64,000 nt of DNA, taken from the NCBI RefSeq assembly GCF_900089775.1, contig NZ_FLOB01000008.1, forward strand, positions 62,001 through 126,000. The letters run 5' to 3'. Position 1 is the first letter of the stretch. Every line of letters begins with the position of its first letter. This document shows positions 38,391 through 46,407 of the stretch, one piece after another. The notes under the pieces were generated by a model that saw only the letters and a list, made by a program, of their open reading frames with translations, made no database searches and had not been told where the DNA came from. The DNA comes from Marinomonas spartinae. Lineage in GTDB: Bacteria > Pseudomonadota > Gammaproteobacteria > Pseudomonadales > Marinomonadaceae. The translations under genes were made by a program, and so were the position numbers.

Positions 38391-39437
38391 TTATGCCGCT
38401 CCAAGCGTTTCCTCAACAGGCTGCAAGGATTGCTGCGCCGTAAATAAATCGATCAACAAGAGGTTCGAAAAACTAACAGCACGCTTGCTTGCTCCATTAA
38501 ATTTTGAAACTAAAGGATAACCACTTATCACCCGCTGATTAGCAAAATCGTCCTCATACTTAGGCCAATTCAATGCAAACTCCTGCTGAAAGCGTTTGAT
38601 AGCACTCTGCTCTCCTTGCCAAGCGGCCAACTGAACATCAAACTCAACCAAGTTATCAAGAGAGCTACCTAGTAGATTCCGCAATGCTCGGAGCAGTATG
38701 GATGGAGTTTCAGATTGAGCAAGAACAGAATTAATTAGAGGCGCATGTTTCACCATACCACCTCTTACTAATACACATAACGCATCCTCCGCTGACAAAA
38801 CATTGCTCGCAACATTGCCAATAACATTTAGTTGACTGGGCGTTAACACAAGTAAGAACAGTGACATGACTTTTGTATCTAGTAAGCCCTCTTCCACTAG
38901 ATCAGTAAACATACGCAATATGGCATCACTAGAGTGTTGCTCTGACCTATTTAACCAAGGAAAACAGTCATAAAGCTCATGGATTGATTCTTCATTATTT
39001 GTCATGCCCATCAGCTTACTAAGCCGCAATTCTTTATCCGATACAGCATCACTTAGCAGATGATGTGAACCCGTGATATCAACAACGCCCTTAAATAAGC
39101 CCTGAAGCTTTTCAGAAAAATACAGGGCATTGATGTATTCTGCTTTTTGTTCGTCGCCCATTTCATTTATTAAAAAAGCAGCGGCATCGCTCAGAATGCT
39201 CTCGTCCAAGTTAGACACCAGCAACTCAGACAGCTCGCCAAAATCCAAAGCGCTAACGCCATCCGCTTCCTTACCATCTGTTCTGTTTTTTTGGTTAACC
39301 AGCCAATATTCTTTCGTGAGCTGTTGCCTACACAAAGCATAATAACCATGTGAAGAGAAAGGACTTACCCTTGCATCACTCAATATTTGTAATTGACGAT
39401 AAAATCGATCAACAAAAACAGATAACAAATCAGCCAC
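38391..39437 (-). CDS. T6SS effector-cassette protein of unknown function
   Basis: This 348-residue protein is not recognised. It is predicted almost entirely helical and acidic, with leucine-rich helices such as SLFLLVLTPSQLNVIGNVAS and ILLRALRNLLGSSLDNLVEF, and no signal peptide, membrane segment or catalytic motif. It overlaps the end of the PAAR gene by eight bases and nearly touches the next unknown gene, so all are probably cotranslated. The position between PAAR and rhs suggests a scaffold or adaptor role. Confidence 0.6.
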   Translation of the reverse strand: MADLLSVFVDRFYRQLQILSDARVSPFSSHGYYALCRQQLTKEYWLVNQKNRTDGKEADGVSALDFGELSELLVSNLDESILSDAAAFLINEMGDEQKAEYINALYFSEKLQGLFKGVVDITGSHHLLSDAVSDKELRLSKLMGMTNNEESIHELYDCFPWLNRSEQHSSDAILRMFTDLVEEGLLDTKVMSLFLLVLTPSQLNVIGNVASNVLSAEDALCVLVRGGMVKHAPLINSVLAQSETPSILLRALRNLLGSSLDNLVEFDVQLAAWQGEQSAIKRFQQEFALNWPKYEDDFANQRVISGYPLVSKFNGASKRAVSFSNLLLIDLFTAQQSLQPVEETLGAA

Positions 39438-39720
39438 CTATCAAAACAGTTGGGTTACCTACTACCACTTTTCCACCATGAGAAGTAGCATCCCCAAGCC
39501 TAGCCGCAGGCTTACCATTAATGGTCACCGAGCCTGAACCAGCACTAATGCTATCAGGCGGTCCGACACAGACTGCCATATCACCTTTTCTTGCCGCAGG
39601 CATACCACCAATGAGCACATTAGGAGATCCTACAGCCACAGGGCCACCAACGTGCGGCACTGTCCCCGTCGTTTTAGGGCATACATGCATACTACCAATT
39701 GTCGCAGCAGGCTTTCCCAT
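39430..39720 (-). CDS. PAAR-domain T6SS spike-tip protein
   Basis: PAAR proteins cap the VgrG spike and attach effectors. The 96-residue protein is a stand-alone PAAR domain with the expected Pro-Ala-Ala-Arg repeats (MGKPAATIGS, GGMPAARKGDMAVC, NGKPAARLGDATSHGG), with repeated IxGG strand ends (VLIGG at about residue 55 and at the C-terminus) and His/Cys zinc ligands (HVC, HGG, MAVC). It overlaps the next gene by eight bases and lies 31 bases after a small unknown gene. Since Rhs here lacks its own PAAR, this protein likely provides it in trans. Confidence 0.94.
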   Translation of the reverse strand: MGKPAATIGSMHVCPKTTGTVPHVGGPVAVGSPNVLIGGMPAARKGDMAVCVGPPDSISAGSGSVTINGKPAARLGDATSHGGKVVVGNPTVLIGG

Positions 39721-39751
39721 ATGACTCTCCTTATCCTGTGATAAATGTTAT

Positions 39752-40111
39752 CTACTGTTCATAAAGAGGAATAACCAAGAGCTTTCCTGAAGCTACGAAA
39801 TAAGCAAGCTCATCGATCATCCCTTCTGACGTCAAATCTGAAATAGAGGCATTAGAAGCTGTCACATGCAGATACAGAGTTGAAACAATGTTGGTATTAT
39901 TCAACCTCGGATGTAAAGTAGAAAAAAATTGAGCAGCAAAATACCCATTACTCACTTTTAGGTGAGTAAAAGCAGGGCTTAGAAGAGGGTCATCTGGTCG
40001 ATTGATCGGCAAGCAAACAAGGTGAGGAAGACCATATCGACAGTAAACGATAAAACCAGCATTGAGAGCAGACTTCATAACCAAGTGAGTTGTGCTGTCT
40101 ATAATTTCCAT
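39752..40111 (-). CDS. Small unknown protein between vgrG and PAAR
   Basis: The 119-residue protein has no recognisable family. It appears alpha/beta, with a hydrophobic start (LVMKSALNAGFIVYCRYGLPHLVCLPI) and a C-terminal LAYFVASGKLLVIPLYE, without signal peptide or clear membrane helix. It starts 15 bases after vgrG and precedes PAAR by 31 bases, so it is in the same operon. It could be a VgrG- or PAAR-linked adaptor; nothing in the sequence decides this. Confidence 0.6.
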   Translation of the reverse strand: MEIIDSTTHLVMKSALNAGFIVYCRYGLPHLVCLPINRPDDPLLSPAFTHLKVSNGYFAAQFFSTLHPRLNNTNIVSTLYLHVTASNASISDLTSEGMIDELAYFVASGKLLVIPLYEQ

Positions 40112-40126
40112 ATTATGTACTTTAAT

Positions 40127-41980
40127 CTAATTAAGTTTAATCGATCCAGCCGATAGACTAATGGCGCTTCCATTGACTTTTACATTACTTCCCTTGATAT
40201 TTATATTGCTGCCTTCAATAGTAATATCGCCACTACTAGACATTTTTATTTGAGCAGAACCTGTTTTAATAACAATCTCTTTACCTGCTTCAATATTTAA
40301 AACCTTACCAACCTTTAAGGTATCATTCTCCCCAATATCAGAAGACCGATTCATTTTCACTTTAAGGGTTTCGTTATTACCTATCTCAGTTTTAACATCA
40401 TGATCAACTTTATCGTTACGATCATTTTTGACATAAAGCTGTTGATCTTTCTCTGCTTGCAAATAAACAAGCTCATTGCCTTTTTTATCTTCAAAACGCA
40501 ACTCATTAAAATTATCCGCCCCGCCCTCTTTTGTTGAGCGAGTTTTAATACCACTCTGCGTTTTTTGTGCAGGCAGGTCATACGGTGGCATGAGGTCAGC
40601 GTTATAAACAGCCCCGCTAATAATGGGCTGATCAGGGTCACCGTTTATGAAATCGACCAATACTTCTTGACCAACACGGGGGAAAAAGAAGGCCCCCCAT
40701 TTTTTGCCTGCCCAGTTCTGAGCAACGCGAATCCAGCAAGAACTTTGTGAATCCTTTTTCCCCTCTCTGTCCCAATCAAACTGAACTTTTACACGTCCAT
40801 ACTTATCAACCATGATTTCATCAGCACTGTCCCCTGTAACAATAGCAGTTTGAATGCCTTGAATAGTTGGCTTTCTTTTAACGGCCTGAGGGCGATATGG
40901 AACCTCTTTAGGGACACACTCAAAATGATTGCTGTACACCTCACTAATGGATGAAGTTGATCCACCAGACTGATTCGGCACAGAAACCGTAGTCAGCATA
41001 GAAGTAATAACAAAACTCTTACCTTCTAAACGAGGGTCTTCATGCTTTTTAAAACTAAATAATTTACCAACACTGAAGCTACGACAATCACTTTTGCCAC
41101 TACTCAGTTTCATGTCACGCTGTAGTGACTCAAGCTGAATTGAAGCTAGATTTGCTGCACGAGCATTATTTTCATCTTCCCCTGTATATTCAAAGACTTC
41201 AGTTGAAGATTGCGTGGGTAATGTTGATTTCTTTTGTTCACCGTCTGGGTAGCGGGCAGGCTGCTTAAAATCATAGCCCACACGTTTGAAAGAACCTGGA
41301 GCAAGACTTAATCCACCCTGCCAACTTGATACATGCGGATCACTCAAGTGCCCCGTTGAATAGGCGACTTTAGATTCATCACACTCTTTATAGGCCGTTG
41401 CGTCATCGGATAGAACAAGGGTGTGGTTACTTTTAGTGTGCTCAAAAAAGTAGAAAATACCTTCTTCTTGCAATAAGCGCTGAATAAAGTCAAAGTCCGT
41501 TTCTTGGTACTGAACACAATATTCATATTTGGGGTAAGTTTTGGTTGTCTGGTCTTTAAAAGCGACATTATGCTGACCAAACAAGTCTGAAAAAATGTCT
41601 TTGATCGTTTTCTTCTGATAAATGCGGCTATTCTTACGATTGCGCATTGAAGAGGCATAAGGAACAATAATGACTTGATAGTCAATAAAGTTCTTTTGCT
41701 CGTTTGTATCGGCTACTCTTGAGCCTTTTGAAATCAGGTCGCTTACAATTCCGTGGAAATAACGCTCACCATCATTCTTTGAGTTTTTAACCAATATACT
41801 AACAGGTTTACCTAATAGGTCTTCGTGAGCGATTTGACGACCTAAAGCATAAACAGAAGCTGAAATGACAAATAAATCCGACATTGCTTCTTGAGCAACA
41901 ATTCTAGATAAATACAGCGCATCCTTACCTAGAGGGGTGTTGATCTGTATGACGTTATTTTTTTGCGTTTCGTTTTGCAT
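40127..41980 (-). CDS. vgrG: VgrG (TssI), T6SS spike protein
   Basis: VgrG trimers form the puncturing spike, combining gp27-like and gp5-like parts. The 617-residue protein has the N-terminal base domain (IVAQEAMSDLFVISASVYA, GRQIAHEDLLG), KTYPKYEYCVQYQETDFDFIQRLLQEEGIFYFFEH, the OB-fold region DKYGRVKVQFDWDREGKKDSQSSCWIRVAQNWAGKKWG with PRVGQEVLVDFINGDPDQP, and a C-terminal beta-prism rich in repeats (IKMSSSGDITIEGSNINIKGS). There is no extra C-terminal effector domain, so cargo is carried by PAAR/Rhs. A terminator separates it from hcp. Confidence 0.96.
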   Translation of the reverse strand: MQNETQKNNVIQINTPLGKDALYLSRIVAQEAMSDLFVISASVYALGRQIAHEDLLGKPVSILVKNSKNDGERYFHGIVSDLISKGSRVADTNEQKNFIDYQVIIVPYASSMRNRKNSRIYQKKTIKDIFSDLFGQHNVAFKDQTTKTYPKYEYCVQYQETDFDFIQRLLQEEGIFYFFEHTKSNHTLVLSDDATAYKECDESKVAYSTGHLSDPHVSSWQGGLSLAPGSFKRVGYDFKQPARYPDGEQKKSTLPTQSSTEVFEYTGEDENNARAANLASIQLESLQRDMKLSSGKSDCRSFSVGKLFSFKKHEDPRLEGKSFVITSMLTTVSVPNQSGGSTSSISEVYSNHFECVPKEVPYRPQAVKRKPTIQGIQTAIVTGDSADEIMVDKYGRVKVQFDWDREGKKDSQSSCWIRVAQNWAGKKWGAFFFPRVGQEVLVDFINGDPDQPIISGAVYNADLMPPYDLPAQKTQSGIKTRSTKEGGADNFNELRFEDKKGNELVYLQAEKDQQLYVKNDRNDKVDHDVKTEIGNNETLKVKMNRSSDIGENDTLKVGKVLNIEAGKEIVIKTGSAQIKMSSSGDITIEGSNINIKGSNVKVNGSAISLSAGSIKLN

Positions 41981-42004
41981 TCCTTGCCTTACCCATCAAA
42001 AAAA

Positions 42005-42036
42005 CAAAAAAAGCTCTGAGCTAATACCCAGAGCCC
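42005..42036 (-). terminator. Terminator/attenuator between hcp and vgrG
   Basis: On the minus strand GCTCTG and CAGAGC pair around a GGTATTAGCT loop and run into TTTTTTTGTTTTT. It lies about 25 bases after hcp and 25 bases before vgrG, so most transcripts would end after hcp while some read into vgrG. Confidence 0.8.
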
Positions 42037-42059
42037 CTTTAGAAGTAGAAGACAACAAA

Positions 42060-42539
42060 TTACATTTGTTGACCTTTCGCACCGCTGTAACCATAAACAA
42101 GAGGTGCAGAAATTGCGTTCTTGTCATCTGTTGGCGTAACAGTCATCATCATTTCAGTATAACTGATAGTGATGGTTTCATAAGGACGATCGTTTTGAAC
42201 AGAAACTGAATAGCTAGAAATCATAGCGTCAGTCAATTCAATTTTCATAATTTCTTCTACTTTGTCACCTTGCTTAGTGATGTGGAAAACAGCAGGCTGA
42301 CCTTTACCGATAGTCGCTTCTTTAAAAAGATCAGGAGAAGCTTTATCTTGAAGTTTAGTGATTGTCACATCACCAAGGCGAGTCGCACTTGACTCACGAT
42401 CCATCGATGTACCAGTATGGGAACTGATTTCACGGCTTACGTTCCAATCCATAGAAAGCACTGTAATCATATCCTTGAAAGATTCAGCCGTCGCTTCGCC
42501 TTTGATTGAACCGTATTTTAGATAAGTATTAGCTTGCAT
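42060..42539 (-). CDS. hcp: Hcp (TssD), T6SS tube protein
   Basis: Hcp hexamers stack into the expelled inner tube. The 159-residue protein has Hcp family features: NTYLKYGSIKGEATAESF at the N-terminus, SREISSHTGTSMDRESSATRLGDVTITK in the middle (the region that differs between Hcp types) and KIELTDAMISSYSVSV with YETITISYTEM near the end. AAAGGAG is a strong ribosome-binding site upstream of the ATG. Its own spacer before it (254 bases) and its terminator suggest separate, high expression. Confidence 0.95.
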   Translation of the reverse strand: MQANTYLKYGSIKGEATAESFKDMITVLSMDWNVSREISSHTGTSMDRESSATRLGDVTITKLQDKASPDLFKEATIGKGQPAVFHITKQGDKVEEIMKIELTDAMISSYSVSVQNDRPYETITISYTEMMMTVTPTDDKNAISAPLVYGYSGAKGQQM

Positions 42540-42670
42540 TTGATAACGCTCCTTTATTTAATTTTCGCATCCGAAAACTGGATACTTATAACTTTGGTTT
42601 CCCAAATTCCCTTTGAAATCATTATCTTTTATATTGCAATGAAAGGAGTACGCTTAATCCCCTTCCTTGG

Positions 42671-42768
42671 TTAAGACAATGTCTCAAAATGTCCTTCTTA
42701 TGAATTAAGACAGGGGAATTATAAGGTCGAGCTTAGGAAGAAACAACCCTATATCCCTGTCTTTTTAA
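42671..42768. promoter_or_regulatory. Repeated AAGACA/TGTCTT half-sites upstream of hcp
   Basis: The spacer between tssH and hcp contains a 17-base near-palindrome TTAAGACAATGTCTCAA (42671-42687) and a perfect 9-base inverted repeat AAGACAGGG (42707-42715) with CCCTGTCTT (42755-42763). A similar CCTGTCTTTATAA lies in the pppA-tssA spacer. These look like operator half-sites for an unknown regulator; no such protein is encoded in the window. No convincing sigma-54 element was found. Confidence 0.35.
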
Positions 42769-42793
42769 CATCCTCATTTTTTACTAAATTCAA

Positions 42794-45397
42794 TTACTCA
42801 TTTACAAAAACTGAAAACTCATTGTCAACCAATGACAAGCTGACTTTATCAATTTTTTTGTTTTCAACCATGCTACTTAATAACACTTCAGACAACAAAG
42901 GCAGTACTTTATTTTGCAATATTGCGTGAATGTTACGAGCTCCTGAACCGGCATTCTGGCAATTGTCAACAATATGACTCAATATTTCATCATCATAATC
43001 AAAGACACAATCATAGTTTGATTGAATTCTGTTTTTAATTTTTATTAATTGAAAATTAGCAATTTCTGAAATGATGTTATTACTTAATGGTATATATGGA
43101 ATGACATTGACTCTACCTAGAAAAGCAGGTTTAAAAGCGGCTAATAAGTCATCTTGCAATGCATTCTGTAGCCCCTTAATACTAGGTAAGGCTTCTTCAT
43201 CCTCAAAAAGCCCCATGGTAGTATCTGTCCCTACATTAGACGTCATAATAATGATTGTGTTTTTAAAGTCTATATCACGACCTTCGCCATCTTTTATCAT
43301 TCCTTTATCAAACACTTGATAAAAAATATCATGAACGCCAGGATGAGCCTTCTCCATTTCATCCAATAAAATAACGCTGTAAGGCTTTCTTCTAACGGCT
43401 TCAGTTAAAATGCCACCTTCACCATATCCGACGTAACCTGGAGGAGATCCTAGCAACAAAGACACTTTATGCTCTTCTTTAAACTCCGACATATTGATCG
43501 TGGTGATATTCTCTTCACTACCATACACTTCTTGAGCAAGGGTAAGCGCCGTTTCTGTTTTACCGACACCACTCGGACCTGTCAGCATGAAGATGCCATT
43601 CGGCCTATTTTCATCTGCCAATTGGGCTCTTGAGGTCTGCACCACTTTGGCAATAAGATCAAGCGCATGATCTTGACCAACCACCCGCTGCTTCATCGTT
43701 TCAGCCAAGTTCAGAACACCAAGAATTTCATCCTGTTGCATTTTGCCAACAGGGATGCCGGTCCAGTCAGAAATCACTTGCGCAATCACTTCTTCATCAA
43801 CTTGCCAATGAACCATATTACTGGCAAAAGTAGACAACTCTAGCTTGCCGTCTTTGAGAGATTCTAAAACACTCGCATCAGGTGTATCATCATGACTTAT
43901 CTTATTAAAAGCATCAGACAATTTGGAAACAACTGCCCTCTCTTTTTCTAGCTGCTCTTGTAAAGGCAACAATGCCGTTTGCAAATTTGCTGACTCTTCC
44001 TTCAACGCCGCAATTTTAGCACTATGATCAAGACCAGATTTTTCTTCTCTCAATAACATACTTATTTGCGAATCGATATCCGAGATGTTGTTTTCAAGCT
44101 GCTCAATGGCATTCGGAACAGAAGCCTGACTCATCGCGACTCGCGCACAAGCCGTATCAAGCAAGCCCACTGCCTTATCAGGTAATTGTCTGCCAGTGAT
44201 ATATCGATGAGATAAGTTGACCGCACTCTCAAGTGCTTGCTCAGAAATAAAGACACCATGATGTTTTTCCATCACAGGCACTAATCCTCGAAGCATAGAA
44301 ATCGCTTTTGCAGGCTCGGGTTCTTCGACCTTAACCACTTGGAAGCGACGAGAAAGAGCCGCGTCTTTTTCAAAGTATTTTTTATACTCAGCCCATGTGG
44401 TTGCCGCAATGGTTCTTAATTCCCCCCTGGCTAACGCGGGTTTTAGTAAGTTTGCCGCATCATTTTGCCCTGCCTGACCGCCACTCCCTATCATGGTATG
44501 AGCTTCATCAATAAAAATAACAATAGGATTAACTGAGTTTTTAACCTCTGTGATTAAAGTCTTTAAGCGGTTCTCAAACTCACCTTTCATCCCCGCTCCC
44601 GCCTGTAACAAAGCAAGATCAAGACTATGAATTCGCACATTCTTCAGCACATCCGGTACAGATTGTTGCGCGATTCTGAGTGCTAAACCTTCAACCACCG
44701 CCGTTTTTCCGACACCGGCCTCACCGGTTAATATGGGGTTATTCTGCCTGCGCCGAGTTAGAATATCGATCATCTGCCTGATCTCAAAGTCTCGTCCCAA
44801 AATGGGATCGATTTTTCCATTTTCAGCTTGGGCCGTTAAATCAATCGTAAACTGATCTAGACTGGGTGTCTTGCTCGTGGAGCCGGTTGGTTTTTCAGTT
44901 GAGTCTGAAACGAAATTAGATTCTTGAGATTGAGATACGATTTCTGGCCAAGCGTGCAACAATTGACCTGGATCTATTTTATTGAAGTGCTTGCTACACC
45001 GAGTGAGTATGCTCGACAGGGTGTCATCTTTTATTAATGTATAAATAACATAAGCACTTCTGATTTGCGTATCGGTAAATTCAATGCTTGTGCTCAACCA
45101 TGATTGTCGCAATAAAGTGGTTACATGAACGGACAAGCTAGGAGAAGACTCACTCCCCGTCTTCAATGATTCTAAAGATCGATTTAGATCATTTTTGACC
45201 GCATCAGCATCCACATCAAACGCACTTAAAATCAACCTAACATCGTCAAGCTGATGTTCTAACATGGCAAACAACCAATGCTCTAGCTCCACAACAAAAT
45301 GGCTACGGCTATTACAAATAGAAACCGCCTTCTCCAAACTTTGTTTACATTCAGGGCTAAGTTTTTCAACCAGTTTATTCAATGTCATAGAAGACAT
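42794..45397 (-). CDS. tssH: TssH (ClpV), T6SS sheath-recycling ATPase
   Basis: ClpV disassembles contracted sheaths so that TssB/TssC can be reused. The 867-residue AAA+ protein has a Clp N-domain, first ATPase domain with Walker A GEAGVGKT near residue 230 and Walker B VIFIDEAHT, a coiled-coil middle (LENNISDIDSQISMLL), and a second ATPase domain with Walker A GPSGVGKT and Walker B VILLDEMEKAHP. The N-terminal part (CKQSLEKAVSICNSRSHFVVELEHWL) matches ClpV rather than ClpB. It is the last gene of the tssA-H unit. Confidence 0.96.
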   Translation of the reverse strand: MSSMTLNKLVEKLSPECKQSLEKAVSICNSRSHFVVELEHWLFAMLEHQLDDVRLILSAFDVDADAVKNDLNRSLESLKTGSESSPSLSVHVTTLLRQSWLSTSIEFTDTQIRSAYVIYTLIKDDTLSSILTRCSKHFNKIDPGQLLHAWPEIVSQSQESNFVSDSTEKPTGSTSKTPSLDQFTIDLTAQAENGKIDPILGRDFEIRQMIDILTRRRQNNPILTGEAGVGKTAVVEGLALRIAQQSVPDVLKNVRIHSLDLALLQAGAGMKGEFENRLKTLITEVKNSVNPIVIFIDEAHTMIGSGGQAGQNDAANLLKPALARGELRTIAATTWAEYKKYFEKDAALSRRFQVVKVEEPEPAKAISMLRGLVPVMEKHHGVFISEQALESAVNLSHRYITGRQLPDKAVGLLDTACARVAMSQASVPNAIEQLENNISDIDSQISMLLREEKSGLDHSAKIAALKEESANLQTALLPLQEQLEKERAVVSKLSDAFNKISHDDTPDASVLESLKDGKLELSTFASNMVHWQVDEEVIAQVISDWTGIPVGKMQQDEILGVLNLAETMKQRVVGQDHALDLIAKVVQTSRAQLADENRPNGIFMLTGPSGVGKTETALTLAQEVYGSEENITTINMSEFKEEHKVSLLLGSPPGYVGYGEGGILTEAVRRKPYSVILLDEMEKAHPGVHDIFYQVFDKGMIKDGEGRDIDFKNTIIIMTSNVGTDTTMGLFEDEEALPSIKGLQNALQDDLLAAFKPAFLGRVNVIPYIPLSNNIISEIANFQLIKIKNRIQSNYDCVFDYDDEILSHIVDNCQNAGSGARNIHAILQNKVLPLLSEVLLSSMVENKKIDKVSLSLVDNEFSVFVNE

Positions 45398-45420
45398 ATA
45401 TTCTTCCTTATTAAAGTGAG

Positions 45421-46407
45421 TTATCCTTTACGAGAAAGATGCAAGAACTTTTTAGTATTCACTCGACTAAAAGCCAAAATACCGTTTCCTCCTAGTGCCA
45501 CATCTTTCTTATTCAGCCTAGCAATATCAGAATTATCAAACTCAGACTCAACAAAAATTCTGAACTGAACACTATTTCCTACATAATCTCTAATAATATT
45601 ACAGGCAAATTTATATGATTCACCATTAGGGAACAATTTTTTAAGCTGTTGTGAGTTTTTTGGAAAAATATGAACATTAATAAGTGTCGAAACATCCCAC
45701 ATACGACTTCCAATGAAGGCGTTCACTCCAAGCTTAGCATACTGCCCTTCAAATGAACTATGACTTGCTAATCTTGTCTGCTCAGAAGGTTTTAGATACT
45801 GCCACTTACCCACCAACTGATCTATTCTAACATCACATTCCAAATAAGAAGTCAAAATATTTTTCAGATCTGATACATTTTTAATTTTCCTAAAAAAAAG
45901 CCCTGAAAAGAACAGATTATGGTTAGATTCACCACCACTTAATAGCGACAGAATTTTTGTATGGGCATCTTGGTGGCTAGCGCTATTTGATAAATTAAGA
46001 GAGTGTTTATATTTTTTCCATGAACGATAATACAGCGATATTAAACGGTGATTGAACATGTCATAAAAATCACGCATTGCCGTATCTTTATACTTCATTC
46101 TTAACAAAACTAGTTCACTGTAAAATTGTGGCATCACCCCAGAAGACCCAGTTAACCCCATAAAGGAAATATCCACTTTAACCCTTTCAAAAGCATTGGG
46201 GTCGCCGACCGGTTCGATTCGACTAATAGACGTCCCTGGGAAACCAAATTTTTGAGTAGATGAAAATCTCACAAGCTCATTTTTAGGATCACAATCGTAG
46301 CCCACTTTTCTATAAGCCATCTGCCCCTTATCTAACTGCCTTTCTATTAGGTAAATTGCCTTATAAAAATCTAGTTGTGACGCATTGACTAACAATTGCT
46401 TCATCAT
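45421..46407 (-). CDS. tssG: TssG, T6SS baseplate protein
   Basis: TssG forms the baseplate wedge with TssE, TssF and TssK. From the ATG at 46407 it is 328 residues, starting MMKQLLVNASQLDFYKAIYLIERQ, with the family's RFSSTQKFGFPGTSIS, LTGSSGVMPQFYSELVL and FYDMFNHRLISLYYRSW. The ATG overlaps the tssF stop (ATGATGA), so starts further upstream in the same frame would lie in tssF and are rejected. Length fits TssG (about 330). Confidence 0.95.
   Translation of the reverse strand: MMKQLLVNASQLDFYKAIYLIERQLDKGQMAYRKVGYDCDPKNELVRFSSTQKFGFPGTSISRIEPVGDPNAFERVKVDISFMGLTGSSGVMPQFYSELVLLRMKYKDTAMRDFYDMFNHRLISLYYRSWKKYKHSLNLSNSASHQDAHTKILSLLSGGESNHNLFFSGLFFRKIKNVSDLKNILTSYLECDVRIDQLVGKWQYLKPSEQTRLASHSSFEGQYAKLGVNAFIGSRMWDVSTLINVHIFPKNSQQLKKLFPNGESYKFACNIIRDYVGNSVQFRIFVESEFDNSDIARLNKKDVALGGNGILAFSRVNTKKFLHLSRKG

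Noticed and set aside
42540..42793. Sigma-54 promoter for hcp
   Set aside because: A TTGCA sequence is present, but no GG dinucleotide lies at the required distance upstream, so the -24 element is missing.
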